In this document: one piece after another, positions 8,859-18,083 of the stretch | Layout: each line of letters opens with the position of its first letter | How positions within the stretch are numbered: the stretch's first letter is position 1 | From: Chitinophaga ginsengisoli | GTDB taxonomy: Bacteria; Bacteroidota; Bacteroidia; Chitinophagales; Chitinophagaceae | Direction of reading: 5' to 3' | Length of the DNA: 64,000 nt | NCBI RefSeq assembly: GCF_003014595.1 | Contig: NZ_PYGK01000006.1 | Coordinates: 1-64,000, forward strand | The notes under the pieces: generated by a model | Seen by the model: the letters and a program-made list of their open reading frames with translations, nothing else | The model's database searches: none | Told to the model about the DNA's origin: nothing | Position numbers and translations under genes: made by a program

Positions 8859-9079
8859 TCTTAAAAGAAAAATTATGAGAATTATTTAAAAAAGGAACAA
8901 AAAATGTTTCCTGTAGTGATCAATTTTGTCACATCGTATGTTATAAGTCATGTAATTAGTGACCGGTTGAACTGTTGTTGAGCTCCATATTCCCTGAATA
9001 AGTATCCTTTTTACACCACGATCCGGTAGGTATTATGTTCATTTTTTATACATATATCCTTTCACCTAAACCGCTAATC

Positions 9080-9526
9080 ATGCAAGACGTTTCCTACGAG
9101 TCCTCCGGCGCCATCCTGGGTGGTGCCTTACTGAGCATTTTTCTTTTCGCTTTCGTTATTGGGTTATTTTTCATTGTCTGTTACTGGAAAATATTTGAAA
9201 AGGCAGGTAAACCTGGCTGGGCATGTATTGTCCCCATCTACAGCACCATTGTTATGCTGGAAATAGTAGGTAAGCCCTGGTGGTACTTTTTTATGTTCCT
9301 GATCCCTATTTACGGGTGGATTGTCCTGCCTATCATGTTAACGCACGACTTCAGCAAGAGTTTTGGGAAGGATATCGGGTTCACACTTGGATTATTGTTT
9401 CTTCCATTCATTTTTTATCCGATCCTGGCATTCAGCAGAGACATCCGTTATATAGGTCCTGCCGGTCATCCCACCGGGCCTTCACTGGATAGCCAGATAG
9501 GCAGTATCGGAAATCCTGCTGTATAA
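9080..9526 (+). CDS. DUF5684-family small membrane protein
   Basis: 148 aa with about four hydrophobic segments. The motif YWKIFEKAGKPGWACIVPIY, followed by KPWWYFF and the stretch around FSKSFGKDIGFTLGLL, is the hallmark of DUF5684, a family of unknown function. The ATG at 9080 was chosen over one 45 bases upstream because the extra residues are not family-like. The C-terminal 25 residues are polar and Gly/Pro-rich. It is convergent with the RDD gene; no functional link can be inferred. Confidence 0.75.
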   Translation: MQDVSYESSGAILGGALLSIFLFAFVIGLFFIVCYWKIFEKAGKPGWACIVPIYSTIVMLEIVGKPWWYFFMFLIPIYGWIVLPIMLTHDFSKSFGKDIGFTLGLLFLPFIFYPILAFSRDIRYIGPAGHPTGPSLDSQIGSIGNPAV

Positions 9527-9554
9527 TCAATTTTTTGCCATAATTAGTTTTCCT

Positions 9555-9582
9555 GCCGGTTGTCATTTATTTGGCGACCGGC
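9555..9582. terminator. Hairpin between convergent genes
   Basis: GCCGGTTGTC (9555-9564) pairs with GGCGACCGGC (9573-9582) through two G-U wobbles around an 8-base A/T loop. It probably ends both the DUF5684 gene and the convergent RDD gene. Confidence 0.55.
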
Positions 9583-9584
9583 TG

Positions 9585-10310
9585 CTATCGTGTAGTATAG
9601 TAGTTGTAATCGTTCAATACCGTCTCCAAGAATTCCACCGGCTGCATGTCTGTTTTGATCTCAAGCACATCCCTTACGCGATAGGCCACACGCGCTGCCA
9701 GCTCGGGGTTGTTGGATTTAATGGCCTGATCCATCAATGTTTTGATCTTGTTCATGTCCCTGTCAGATAATTTCAGGATCTGCGGGAAATGCGGCTGATA
9801 ATCCACCGCAGACATATCCCTGAAGATCGTATCATTCAGGCTTGCCTTTGTTTTTGTACTTACCACGATCGTTCCCGCCACAATATCCCCCAGCCGTTGA
9901 TCGTACGGCGATCTTAACATGGCAATGATGGGAATAATACCATTCCAGAAGATGTAGGGCGTTTCCAGCATACGGAACAGCCATCTGATCAGGTGCTGGC
10001 TGATACTCGGTTTCCCTCCCTGCATATTCCTCACCTTAATGTTCATTATCAGCTTACCCGGTGTCTGTCCGTTCATAATGATCTCAAGTACAAGGAAATA
10101 GAACAGCATAGGCAATACACCCAGGAAGAAATACACTACATAACTTGTGACCTCTCCCAGTTGCATGTTATACACCGTGTAACCCAATGCTATACAATAG
10201 ACCAGCCTGATGAGCGTATCCAGCAACCAACCCAGGAAACGCTGGAAAAGGTTAGCTGTCTCAAATTCGAGATCTATATTGAAAGAAGTGGGTATTTTTA
10301 TAGAGGCCAT
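9585..10310 (-). CDS. RDD-family membrane protein
   Basis: 241 aa. The N-terminus has LFQRFLGWLLDTLI with the Arg...Asp pair that names the RDD domain, followed by hydrophobic segments and the second RDD motif, the stretch NGQTPGKLIMNIKV and the later RSPYDQRLGDIVAGT. The last 70 residues form a soluble tail. RDD proteins are poorly understood; some act in ion transport. In Bacteroidota this gene is often found divergent from the SpoIIM/MoxR/DUF58 operon, as it is here, which suggests joint function. Confidence 0.85.
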   Translation of the reverse strand: MASIKIPTSFNIDLEFETANLFQRFLGWLLDTLIRLVYCIALGYTVYNMQLGEVTSYVVYFFLGVLPMLFYFLVLEIIMNGQTPGKLIMNIKVRNMQGGKPSISQHLIRWLFRMLETPYIFWNGIIPIIAMLRSPYDQRLGDIVAGTIVVSTKTKASLNDTIFRDMSAVDYQPHFPQILKLSDRDMNKIKTLMDQAIKSNNPELAARVAYRVRDVLEIKTDMQPVEFLETVLNDYNYYTTR

Positions 10311-10545
10311 GAATAAATTTAGTAATTAATCTATATGTTTGCCAGTAGTCCAGAGATCGTAGACTTTAAGCGGTATACCCTCGCTACAAACGGCTCCTGC
10401 TGACTAATCTAGCTAGATTTATTTAATTAATATTAGCTGCCCGGGTCTTTTTTTGTATATTCTGAGCAAAATCCTTTTAATGAACATTTGATGGCTTATC
10501 CTTTATAGCTTATCAACTATGGATGACGGATTAAGAGACTAGCCC

Positions 10546-11529
10546 ATGCGTGAATCAACCTTCATAAAAAAGAATCTGCAGCGCTGGAAAAGATACCAGG
10601 AGCAACCTGCCGAAGATCCGGACGAGTTGGCGGAACGCTTTACCAGCCTGCTGGATGATCTGGCGTATGCCAAAACCTTCTACAGCTTCAGTAAGATAAC
10701 CGCTTATATCAACAGCCTGGCTGCCGGTATTTACCATACTATCTATGGCAACCGGAAAGAGCAGGATGGCCGATTCCGTAATTTCTTCGTCTATGAACTG
10801 CCACTGCTGTTCCGCAGGTACCACCGCTTGTTCCTGTTCTCCTTTTTATTCTTCCTCCTCTTCTGTGTGATCAGTGCTTTTTCCGCCGCCCACGATGAAA
10901 CTTTTGTACGTGGTGTGCTGGGAGATGAATATGTAGGTATGACAGAACAGAATATCAATAATGGCGATCCCTTTGGCGTTTATAAACAGGAGAACGAGCT
11001 GGTCATGTTCCTGAGAATTGCAGAAAGGAATATTACAGTCGCTATGCTGACTTTTGTAAGCGGCCTCACACTGGGTGTGGGTACGCTCTGGCTAATGATG
11101 AAGAATGCCGTTATGCTGGGAGCTTTCCAGTATTATTTCTTTTCCAAAGGATTGGGGCTGAAGTCAATATTGGTAATCTGGATACATGGCACCCTGGAGA
11201 TCTCTGCTATTGTCATAGCTGGTTGTGCCGGTTTGGTAATGGTCAGCGGACTGATATTCCCGGGTACCCGTAAAAGGTTGGATGCACTGAAGAATACAGC
11301 CCGTGATGGCGTGAAGATAGTAGTGACGCTGATACCCATATTTATAGTGGCGGCCTTCCTGGAAGGTTTCGTAACCCGGCATACCGCCATGCCTGTATGG
11401 ACCAGTGTCAGCATTTTATCGCTGTCGCTGTTGTTTATTGTTAGCTACTTTATTGTTTACCCGATCTATCTGCATCGTAAAGGATATAAGCTCGGACCAA
11501 AAGCAACTATTATAAAGCCTGTGAAATGA
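10546..11529 (+). CDS. SpoIIM-like (DUF95) integral membrane protein
   Basis: 327 aa. A soluble N-terminal part of about 95 residues (MRESTFIKKNLQRWKRYQ...) precedes the membrane domain, which includes LFLFSFLFFLLFCVISAFS, an extracytoplasmic segment, and further helices with HGTLEISAIVIAGCAGL, the conserved core of the stage II sporulation protein M fold. Bacteroidota do not sporulate, so the family name is historical. It is the first gene of a five-gene operon; its stop overlaps the next start by four bases. Function unknown; it is possibly a channel-like partner of the RDD protein. Confidence 0.85.
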   Translation: MRESTFIKKNLQRWKRYQEQPAEDPDELAERFTSLLDDLAYAKTFYSFSKITAYINSLAAGIYHTIYGNRKEQDGRFRNFFVYELPLLFRRYHRLFLFSFLFFLLFCVISAFSAAHDETFVRGVLGDEYVGMTEQNINNGDPFGVYKQENELVMFLRIAERNITVAMLTFVSGLTLGVGTLWLMMKNAVMLGAFQYYFFSKGLGLKSILVIWIHGTLEISAIVIAGCAGLVMVSGLIFPGTRKRLDALKNTARDGVKIVVTLIPIFIVAAFLEGFVTRHTAMPVWTSVSILSLSLLFIVSYFIVYPIYLHRKGYKLGPKATIIKPVK

Positions 11530-12395
11530 GGAAAATGCGCGTTCATTATATCCTGGTATTATTATGTCTGCCTTTGTTCGTCAAAGCACAGCAGTCTGTA
11601 CCTCCGGAACAATTTGATTCCATGGTAGCGGCAGATATGGTGGCTACGGCAACACAAAGAGAGGCAGCGGAAGAAGCAGCCGATTCAAGCACCAGGGAAA
11701 ATATCAGTCAGCACGAAAAAGCCTTGGCGGATCATCACTTATGGGATGAGGCAGTACCTGCCATGGCTGATACGATGGAATCATACGCAGACTATCCACT
11801 GGTGATAAGGGCCGTGCCTGATACCATCATGAAAGCATTGTTGGCAGACAACGACCTGCAATACCAGAAAAAGGAACCTGCGCGACAAAAAGATATGTCC
11901 TGGATGAACGATATCTTTTCAGCCATCCTGCGGCTGGTAGGGCTTTCCCCATTTGCGATCATCTGTTTCATATTAAGCGGTGTGGGGCTGTTGTTATATC
12001 TCTATCTGAAGCAGAATGGTTACCTCTTTAAAAGAACGAAGCGGGATGCAGATAAGACGGTAAAACTAACAGAAGAAGAACTGGATGTAGCAACATATCA
12101 TCAGCAGATAGAACAAGCCATTTCTTCCGGTAAGTTCAGAGTGGCGGTAAGATTACTATATCTGCAAACGCTGCGCGTGCTGGTAGATAAAGGGATCGTC
12201 ACCTATAGCAGGGAGAAAACCAATGCGGCTTATCTACACAGCCTGGTGTCTACACCGTGGTATAAAGCATTTGCAACGCTGACACTGGATTATGAATATA
12301 TATGGTATGGAGAAATGCCTGTGAACAATGAACAGTTCAACGTTATACACAGACAGTTCCGTCAATTTATGAACGAATTAGGCTATACCCGGTGA
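11526..12395 (+). CDS. DUF4129-domain membrane protein
   Basis: 289 aa with a signal peptide (residues 1-21, ending VKAQ), a low-complexity periplasmic part, one membrane helix (LVGLSPFAIICFILSGVGLL, about 139-160) and a cytoplasmic helical C-terminal domain (residues 190-285, ending with YEYIWYGEMPVNNEQF), which is DUF4129. The start overlaps the upstream stop (ATGA) and the end overlaps the next gene, showing translational coupling. DUF4129 proteins accompany MoxR/DUF58 operons; their biochemical role is not established. Confidence 0.8.
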   Translation: MRKMRVHYILVLLCLPLFVKAQQSVPPEQFDSMVAADMVATATQREAAEEAADSSTRENISQHEKALADHHLWDEAVPAMADTMESYADYPLVIRAVPDTIMKALLADNDLQYQKKEPARQKDMSWMNDIFSAILRLVGLSPFAIICFILSGVGLLLYLYLKQNGYLFKRTKRDADKTVKLTEEELDVATYHQQIEQAISSGKFRVAVRLLYLQTLRVLVDKGIVTYSREKTNAAYLHSLVSTPWYKAFATLTLDYEYIWYGEMPVNNEQFNVIHRQFRQFMNELGYTR

Positions 12396-13627
12396 AATCA
12401 AAATTAATAGCAATAATCAGCGCCATTATCCTGGTATTTTTGATCCTGCTGGTCTTCTCGTCACGCACACGTAAGCCGGACGGCAAAAATATTGATGAGA
12501 AAGAACTCTCACAGCAAAGCTTTTCCCACAAGGATAAAAGCCCGGGAGGATGTTATGTGATGTTTAAGGCCCTGTCTCATCTGTTTTATTATGATATCAA
12601 ACCGCAGATAGTTACCAAGCCTTTTTCCCGCACGTACAATAAGGATGAGACGCTGGCCTCTACAGATTATAATCTGTATATCCTGGTAGCCGACAGGTTG
12701 TACACTTCGGCAGAAGATGCGAAGAATATGATCAAATTTGCTTCTGCAGGTAATCAGTTGTTCATTGCATCAAACCGGCCTGATAGTATGTTATTAGAAT
12801 ACCTGAATATCACTGTGGATGATGAAGGTATTTTTCAATCTTTTACCAATGCCGACCAGCGTTATGTGAACAGGAACCTCGCACCTGACACGGCCTTTTC
12901 CCGTAAAGGTATCAGAGGGGGCAGTTTCGTCGTAAAAATGGATACTAGTCGCACAACCATATTGGGTACTGATGCATTCAAACGTCCCAATTTTGTAAAG
13001 GTCGCAGTGGGTGAAGGCGCTGTATTCCTGCTGTTACAGCCATCTACACTCACCAATTATTTTCTGCTGCATAAGCGTAACATCGTGTCGCTGGAAAGAC
13101 AACTGGCATACACTAATCTGTACATGGATCATGTGTATTGGGATGAGTTTTATAAATATCAGAGCTTTCGTCAGTCGTCTGATTTCAGTGAGTGGGAGGT
13201 GCTGATGCGGTATCCGGCCATGCGCTGGGCATTATGGCTGGCTGTGGCATTACTATTGATCTATATGTTGTTCGAAAGCAAGCGCAGGCAGCGTATCATT
13301 CCCGAAAAGCCTGTGCTGGTAAACAACTCGCTGGAGTTTGTAGAGGCACTCGGACAGTTGTATTATCAGCAGCACGATAACCGCAACCTGGCACAGAAGA
13401 TCATCTTGCAGTGGCAGGAGTTTGTACGCACGCGCTATTATCTGAACACCAACAGCCTGGACAATGCCTTTGCAGAGGCATTGTCGCGCAAGGCAGTGAT
13501 GCCATTGGAACAGGTGAAAGATATCCTGAATAGTATTCAGCAGGTACAGTCGGGGCAGGTAATTACAGATGAATATTTACAGCGATTTTATAAAAATATA
13601 CAAGCGTTCTATTTAAATACGAAATAA
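12392..13627 (+). CDS. DUF4350-type membrane protein
   Basis: 411 aa, GTG start inside the upstream stop codon. An N-terminal membrane helix (7-25) is followed by a GATase-like periplasmic or cytoplasmic domain (residues 45-240) with [18 protein letters not shown] and a second membrane helix ([21 protein letters not shown], about 278-298). A helical tail ends the protein. This is the DUF4350 architecture that travels with DUF4129, MoxR and DUF58. Its stop overlaps the MoxR start (TAATG). Confidence 0.75.
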   Translation: MKSKLIAIISAIILVFLILLVFSSRTRKPDGKNIDEKELSQQSFSHKDKSPGGCYVMFKALSHLFYYDIKPQIVTKPFSRTYNKDETLASTDYNLYILVADRLYTSAEDAKNMIKFASAGNQLFIASNRPDSMLLEYLNITVDDEGIFQSFTNADQRYVNRNLAPDTAFSRKGIRGGSFVVKMDTSRTTILGTDAFKRPNFVKVAVGEGAVFLLLQPSTLTNYFLLHKRNIVSLERQLAYTNLYMDHVYWDEFYKYQSFRQSSDFSEWEVLMRYPAMRWALWLAVALLLIYMLFESKRRQRIIPEKPVLVNNSLEFVEALGQLYYQQHDNRNLAQKIILQWQEFVRTRYYLNTNSLDNAFAEALSRKAVMPLEQVKDILNSIQQVQSGQVITDEYLQRFYKNIQAFYLNTK

Positions 13628-14607
13628 TGGAGGAAACTACATTTCAGCCCCGTACTGATTTTACCGCTCTTCATGAGGCGGTAGTGGCTATCCGGGAGCA
13701 GATAGGAAAGGTAATTATTGGCCAGCATGAGATGATTGATCTGTTAATAGCAGGGCTGCTTACACAAGGGCACGTACTGATAGAAGGTGTGCCGGGTGTC
13801 GCAAAAACCCTCACCGCTAAGCTGCTGGCGCGCTGCATAGATGCAGACTTTTCCAGGCTGCAGTTCACACCCGACATTATGCCTGCGGATGTGATAGGTA
13901 CTTCCATCTTCAACCCGGAAAAAAGAGAGTTCGAATACAAGCGTGGTCCTGTGTTCAGCAACCTGGTGCTGATAGATGAGATCAATCGTGCCCCTGCGAA
14001 AACGCAGGCGGCGCTGTTTGAAGTAATGGAAGAAAGGCAGATCACGAATGATGGCATTACACATCCGCTGCCTGCTCCTTTTATGGTCGTAGCTACACAG
14101 AACCCGATAGAGCAGGAGGGTACTTACCGTTTGCCGGAAGCACAGCTGGACCGTTTCCTCTTTAAGATAGAAGTGAAGTACCCTGCGTTGGCGGAAGAGA
14201 TCTCCATGCTGCAGGCCATGCATCATTACAATGGTCTGTCCGATCTGACGAAGCTGGTGGAACGCGTGGTAACTGCCATACAGATCATGGAATATCAGCT
14301 GCTGGTGCGTAAAGTGCATATAGAAGATAAACTACTGCATTACATTGCTGCCCTGATCCATGAAACACGTAACAATGCCTCATTGTACCTGGGTGCATCA
14401 CCACGGGCATCGCTGGCAGTAATGAATTGTGCAAAAGCTGTTGCTGCAATGCATAACCGCGACTTCGTTACCCCTGATGATATTGTCAGCATGTTGCCGC
14501 ATGTATTGCGTCATCGTATTATGCTGACGCCTGAGCGTGAAATGGAAGGCATTACTGCCGATGAGGTGATCTCACAGATCGTGAAGTCAGTGGAAGTACC
14601 GAGGTAA
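13627..14607 (+). CDS. MoxR-family AAA+ ATPase
   Basis: 326 aa. Walker A in [10 protein letters not shown], Walker [12 protein letters not shown], sensor region [14 protein letters not shown] and the C-terminal lid with [17 protein letters not shown] are all intact. MoxR ATPases act as chaperones that assemble or activate partner complexes containing von Willebrand-factor-type proteins. The next gene encodes such a partner (DUF58). It sits in the middle of an operon with overlaps on its 5' side and a 10-base gap on the 3' side. Confidence 0.92.
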   Translation: MEETTFQPRTDFTALHEAVVAIREQIGKVIIGQHEMIDLLIAGLLTQGHVLIEGVPGVAKTLTAKLLARCIDADFSRLQFTPDIMPADVIGTSIFNPEKREFEYKRGPVFSNLVLIDEINRAPAKTQAALFEVMEERQITNDGITHPLPAPFMVVATQNPIEQEGTYRLPEAQLDRFLFKIEVKYPALAEEISMLQAMHHYNGLSDLTKLVERVVTAIQIMEYQLLVRKVHIEDKLLHYIAALIHETRNNASLYLGASPRASLAVMNCAKAVAAMHNRDFVTPDDIVSMLPHVLRHRIMLTPEREMEGITADEVISQIVKSVEVPR

Positions 14608-14617
14608 AAACTATTGT

Positions 14618-15958
14618 ATGTTAAAAGCATTCTATCAGTCTTTATTTTTTACAACGCGTTTCTATGTATTGCTGGGAAGTACGGCGATGTTGTTCGTCGT
14701 GTCCTACTTTCTTCCCCCGCTGTATATCGTGTCAGAGCTGATCATTGCACTGTTATCTTTTCTTCTAGTCCTGGATATATTCTTCCTGTATGCAGCGGGA
14801 AATCAACCATTAGAAGTAACACGTAACATGGCCAGCCGTTTTAGCAACGGTGATAATAATGACATCAGGATAAAGCTGATAAATAATTATCGTTTTCCCG
14901 TTACAGTTATATTAATGGAAGAATTGCCAGTGCAATTTCAGATACGTGATTTCAGGAAGAAGGTAAAGCTGAAAGCAGGAGAGGAGCAGGATCTCCACTA
15001 CACCTTACGCCCTGTGGAGAGGGGAGAATATCACTTCGGTAAAACCAATGCTTTTGTACGTAGTTTATTGGGGTTATCGCAACGGCATGTTGCACCGCTG
15101 AATGAGGAGATCGTGAAAGTGTATCCTTCTTTTCTGCAGTTACGCAATTATGAGTTCTTCTCTTTCAATGGCCGTTTACAGGAAATGGGTGTGCATAAAC
15201 AGCGCGTGACTGGCCACAGTATGGAGTTTGATCATATTAAAGAATATGTACGCGGCGATGATGTGCGTATGTTGAACTGGAAAGCTACAGCACGCAGAGG
15301 TACGCCGATGGTCAATAACTATGTTGAAGAGAGATCACAGCAGGTGTATTGTGTGATAGACAAAGGCAGGGCTATGAAGATGCCTTTTGAAGGATTGACC
15401 TTACTGGATTATGCTATCAACGCCTCGCTGATCTTCAGCAATATCGCCTTACAGAAGGGAGATAAAACGGGGCTGGTAACGCTTGCAGCACAGCAGGTAG
15501 ATGTGTTACCGTCTTCCAGTAAGAAAACACAAATGAACCTGATACTGGAGAAGTTGTATGCACAGGAAACGCAGTGGGAGGAGAGTGATTATGAAAGACT
15601 GAGTGTTACGTTACGCAGTGTTTTTTCCCAGCGTTCCTTACTGATACTTTTCACCAATTTTGAGTCTATGACAGCGTTGCAACGGCAGCTGCCTTATTTG
15701 CGCAGGCTTTCGAAGTATCATTTGTTGCTGGTGGTTTTCTTTGAAAATACAGAGCTCAAAAAAGTAACGAAAGATAATGTGCACACAGTAGAGGGCATCT
15801 ATCGGCAGGTGATTGCACAGAAATTTGCTTATGAAAAGAAACTGATGGTCAGGGAGCTGACGAAATACGGCATTCTCTCCTTACTCACACCACCGGAACA
15901 ACTCACGCTGAACGTGATCAACAAATACCTGGAGCTGAAAGCCAGGTCGCTTATTTAA
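14618..15958 (+). CDS. DUF58 protein (VWA-like MoxR partner)
   Basis: 446 aa. Two membrane helices at the N-terminus (about 10-60), an Ig-like region, then the DUF58 signature RGDDVRMLNWKATAR (around 207) followed by a VWA-like fold with VYCVIDKGRAM, in which the MIDAS-type DxS motif is degenerate (DKG). It is the last gene of the operon and is convergent with the following genes. The overall set (RDD, SpoIIM, DUF4129, DUF4350, MoxR, DUF58) suggests one envelope-associated complex of unknown job. Confidence 0.88.
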   Translation: MLKAFYQSLFFTTRFYVLLGSTAMLFVVSYFLPPLYIVSELIIALLSFLLVLDIFFLYAAGNQPLEVTRNMASRFSNGDNNDIRIKLINNYRFPVTVILMEELPVQFQIRDFRKKVKLKAGEEQDLHYTLRPVERGEYHFGKTNAFVRSLLGLSQRHVAPLNEEIVKVYPSFLQLRNYEFFSFNGRLQEMGVHKQRVTGHSMEFDHIKEYVRGDDVRMLNWKATARRGTPMVNNYVEERSQQVYCVIDKGRAMKMPFEGLTLLDYAINASLIFSNIALQKGDKTGLVTLAAQQVDVLPSSSKKTQMNLILEKLYAQETQWEESDYERLSVTLRSVFSQRSLLILFTNFESMTALQRQLPYLRRLSKYHLLLVVFFENTELKKVTKDNVHTVEGIYRQVIAQKFAYEKKLMVRELTKYGILSLLTPPEQLTLNVINKYLELKARSLI

Positions 15959-15988
15959 CCGTGGGAATCAGCTCCGGTAGTTCATTGA

Positions 15989-16663
15989 TTATTTATCCTG
16001 GAGTTGCTTTACAGGTATTGTACTTGATACAGACATTGACGGATCGTTTTTATTGATGGCTGTGACTGTAATAATACGGGTAGCATCATTAGGAGGTAGC
16101 AGCAGGTCTTGTCCTAATAGTTTCCCTTCACTGGCGGTGAATTTTATAGCAGCTGTATCCAGTGGGTAGATCTTTCCGCTACTGAATGATCCTTCTACAT
16201 TCAGGTAAAACCTAATGCCTCTTTTCAGGCTGTCGGCATAATGATTAAAGCGGATGCTTTCCAGGTGTGGAAGCGTCAGTGTGGTAGTCAGCGGTTGTGG
16301 AGAGTCAGGCAGTGTGACAGTGAGTTCTACCTGGTAATGCAATTTTGCCGCCCGTTGTCTGTCGAGCTGTAGATAGCCGTTTTGCACACTACCGGCAGAG
16401 CTGGTCACTTTGATACTCTTCCAACGGTAAGCGCCGTCTAAATATCCTTCTGTTTTTCTTACCTGTCCGTTTGCATATTTGAATTCCAGGCCAATAGGGA
16501 TATGATTGTACAATTCGGCTATGCAAGCCGGGTCATAACTGGCAGTAACGCTGGTTATATTGTTTTGCTGTGCCTGGGCATTGAAGAAAAGCAATAACTG
16601 TGTGATGATTAAAAAAGCTCTCAATGTGTTTTTTACCTGAAAGCTGAAAAAATCATTCCACAT
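15989..16663 (-). CDS. Secreted protein of unknown function
   Basis: 224 aa. N-terminal hydrophobic helix ending in FFNAQAQ (signal peptide, residues 1-32, rather long), then a beta-rich domain with alternating polar and hydrophobic segments (for example LHYQVELTVTLPDSPQPLTT and GIRFYLNVEGSFSSGKIYPL). I do not recognise the family. It overlaps the upstream gene by 11 bases on the same strand, so the two are cotranscribed. An envelope or surface role is an inference from the signal peptide alone. Confidence 0.7.
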   Translation of the reverse strand: MWNDFFSFQVKNTLRAFLIITQLLLFFNAQAQQNNITSVTASYDPACIAELYNHIPIGLEFKYANGQVRKTEGYLDGAYRWKSIKVTSSAGSVQNGYLQLDRQRAAKLHYQVELTVTLPDSPQPLTTTLTLPHLESIRFNHYADSLKRGIRFYLNVEGSFSSGKIYPLDTAAIKFTASEGKLLGQDLLLPPNDATRIITVTAINKNDPSMSVSSTIPVKQLQDK

Positions 16664-17579
16664 TTACAAGTGCAGGCGGTTTTTTATCTTTCTTAACAGA
16701 TGGTGGAGACGCTATACTATGGGCGTCAATGGCTAATGATGGGAAAGGAACTGGTGTGGGCTGGCTGGCAGTTGCCAGTATAGCTGCTGCGGACCGTTTC
16801 TTTCGGGCAATCCTGGGTGCCTTGGAAGACTGTTCCTGTTTTTCTGCTGGTGGTAAAGCCGGTTCCAGCACAGCTGTAATAAATGCCTGTTCGTTGCTGG
16901 CAGAGTTGTTAGCCTGAATATCCGTGTCAGTATGAAGAAAGCGCAGCTGCAGCACGACGATTGTGGCAGTTGCTTTGGCAGGTACGGCTGGCAGGAGCAG
17001 GGAATGCTGTTTTTCTCCCAGGGCGACGCAACTAGCAGCGGTGGCGGTTCCTACGCAAGTATTGTTGTCGAGGTCCATATCCAGTGCGGCTGCGTGGAGC
17101 TGTATATACCTGGTGTCTTTGGGAGGGTTCAGCCAGTGTTGCCAGTTGGGAGGCAGCTTTACCAGGATGCAGCCATCTTCCTGTCGGATGGTGTCTATTC
17201 CTCCGATGGTCATAACAGCCTTCTTGTTATAGCGGAAATCTTTCAGGTGCTGGTGCAGGGCATTAGCGCTAAATACGCGTTTTCCCCGTGCATGCCCGGT
17301 ATCTTCTCTCAAAGCCGCATAAACAGCCTTATTTAGCCTGTAAATCGTCGTTTCTTCCTTTGCCGGTTGCCAGAGCCCATTCAGGGCTGAACGGATCGAT
17401 TTTGCGGCTTTGCTTGCTTTTGCGAATTCCCGGCTACTTTGTTTACTGGCAGCGGACATGCTGTCCGGGCCATATTGTGGCATCCTACGGCAGAACGGTT
17501 TACCGTTCCGTTCGTAAAAGATCAGGTCCCCGACATGGCCGGAGAGTCCCTGTGTGAGCATATTTAAGTTTTGGGCCAT
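16653..17579 (-). CDS. Uncharacterised protein with a GLSGHVGDLIFYERNGK N-terminus
   Basis: 308 aa, no signal peptide. The first 35 residues (LTQGLSGHVGDLIFYERNGK, then CRRMPQY) resemble the N-terminal motif of a group of Bacteroidota proteins of unknown function (similar in style to DUF6266). A central domain (40-200) is followed by a Lys/Arg/Pro/Ala-rich tail (KAPRIARKKRSAAAILA) that looks disordered and could bind nucleic acid or a surface. It is the first gene of a two-gene unit with the overlapping secreted protein. Function unknown. Confidence 0.7.
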   Translation of the reverse strand: MAQNLNMLTQGLSGHVGDLIFYERNGKPFCRRMPQYGPDSMSAASKQSSREFAKASKAAKSIRSALNGLWQPAKEETTIYRLNKAVYAALREDTGHARGKRVFSANALHQHLKDFRYNKKAVMTIGGIDTIRQEDGCILVKLPPNWQHWLNPPKDTRYIQLHAAALDMDLDNNTCVGTATAASCVALGEKQHSLLLPAVPAKATATIVVLQLRFLHTDTDIQANNSASNEQAFITAVLEPALPPAEKQEQSSKAPRIARKKRSAAAILATASQPTPVPFPSLAIDAHSIASPPSVKKDKKPPALVNVE

Positions 17580-17994
17580 AAACGTACAATAGATTTCATT
17601 GAATATACGAAATAATCAGCTGATAAATAGGTTCTTGTTTCGAATAGATACCTATTCTTCAGGCTCATTATAAGTACCTGAAAAATACATCTGTATATCC
17701 CTGGGAGAGCCTGAAATAAGCCTTTAATGAGCCTGAAGTGACCTTATAGAATCGAACTTTAACAGGACATCAATCGGACTTGAGTTGGACTTGATCAGGG
17801 GAAGGAAAGAATGTAAGTAGTGGTTTCGGAGGCGGTAGGTACTTTAGGGAAGGCGAAAACCATTATTTGAAAAACGCCTTTATGGGATAGTGAGTGTAGT
17901 GCTGCAAAGATAAGCCATTTAACGATCATGGCCCTGACACACCAGGAAAAAGCGCCATAAGAAAGAGTACCTAATGACATCAGAAGAAACGGGG
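17580..17994. repeat. Intergenic region with short direct and inverted repeats
   Basis: No convincing gene in about 500 bases. TTCAGGCTCATTA (17658-17670) and TAATGAGCCTGAA (17725-17737) are an exact 13-bp inverted repeat; a third GAGCCTGAA copy lies at 17707-17715. GGACTTGA occurs twice at 11-base spacing (17776-17783, 17787-17794), close to one helical turn. The arrangement suggests protein-binding sites upstream of the minus-strand pair, or a decayed element. Confidence 0.5.
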
Positions 17995-18030
17995 ACTATA
18001 CCAAAGGTTAGTACTAACCTTTGGTATAGT
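17995..18030. promoter_or_regulatory. Perfect 36-bp palindromic operator upstream of doxX-azoR
   Basis: The half-site ACTATACCAAAGGTTAGT (17995-18012) is followed without spacer by its exact reverse complement (18013-18030). The central TTAGTACTAA is repeated in part just after (TAGTACTAAC, 18027-18036). The palindrome ends 26 bases before the -7 box of the doxX gene, the position expected for a repressor site. The core resembles the TACT...AGTA half-sites reported for YodB/HxlR-family redox-sensing repressors of azoreductase genes; no such regulator gene is adjacent. Confidence 0.75.
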
Positions 18031-18056
18031 ACTAACTATTTATTAGCAATAGTAAA

Positions 18057-18064
18057 TAGTTTTG
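18057..18064 (+). promoter_or_regulatory. -7 box of doxX-azoR
   Basis: TAGTTTTG matches TAnnTTTG and is followed by C. No TTTG is present at the -33 distance; the palindromic site lies there instead, which fits a regulated promoter. Confidence 0.6.
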
Positions 18065-18083
18065 CCTTGTCAAAAAATATAGA

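Noticed and set aside
17795-17980. 61-codon open frame on the minus strand
   Set aside because: Composition is not protein-like, no initiation signal, and it overlaps repeats; no homologue recognised.
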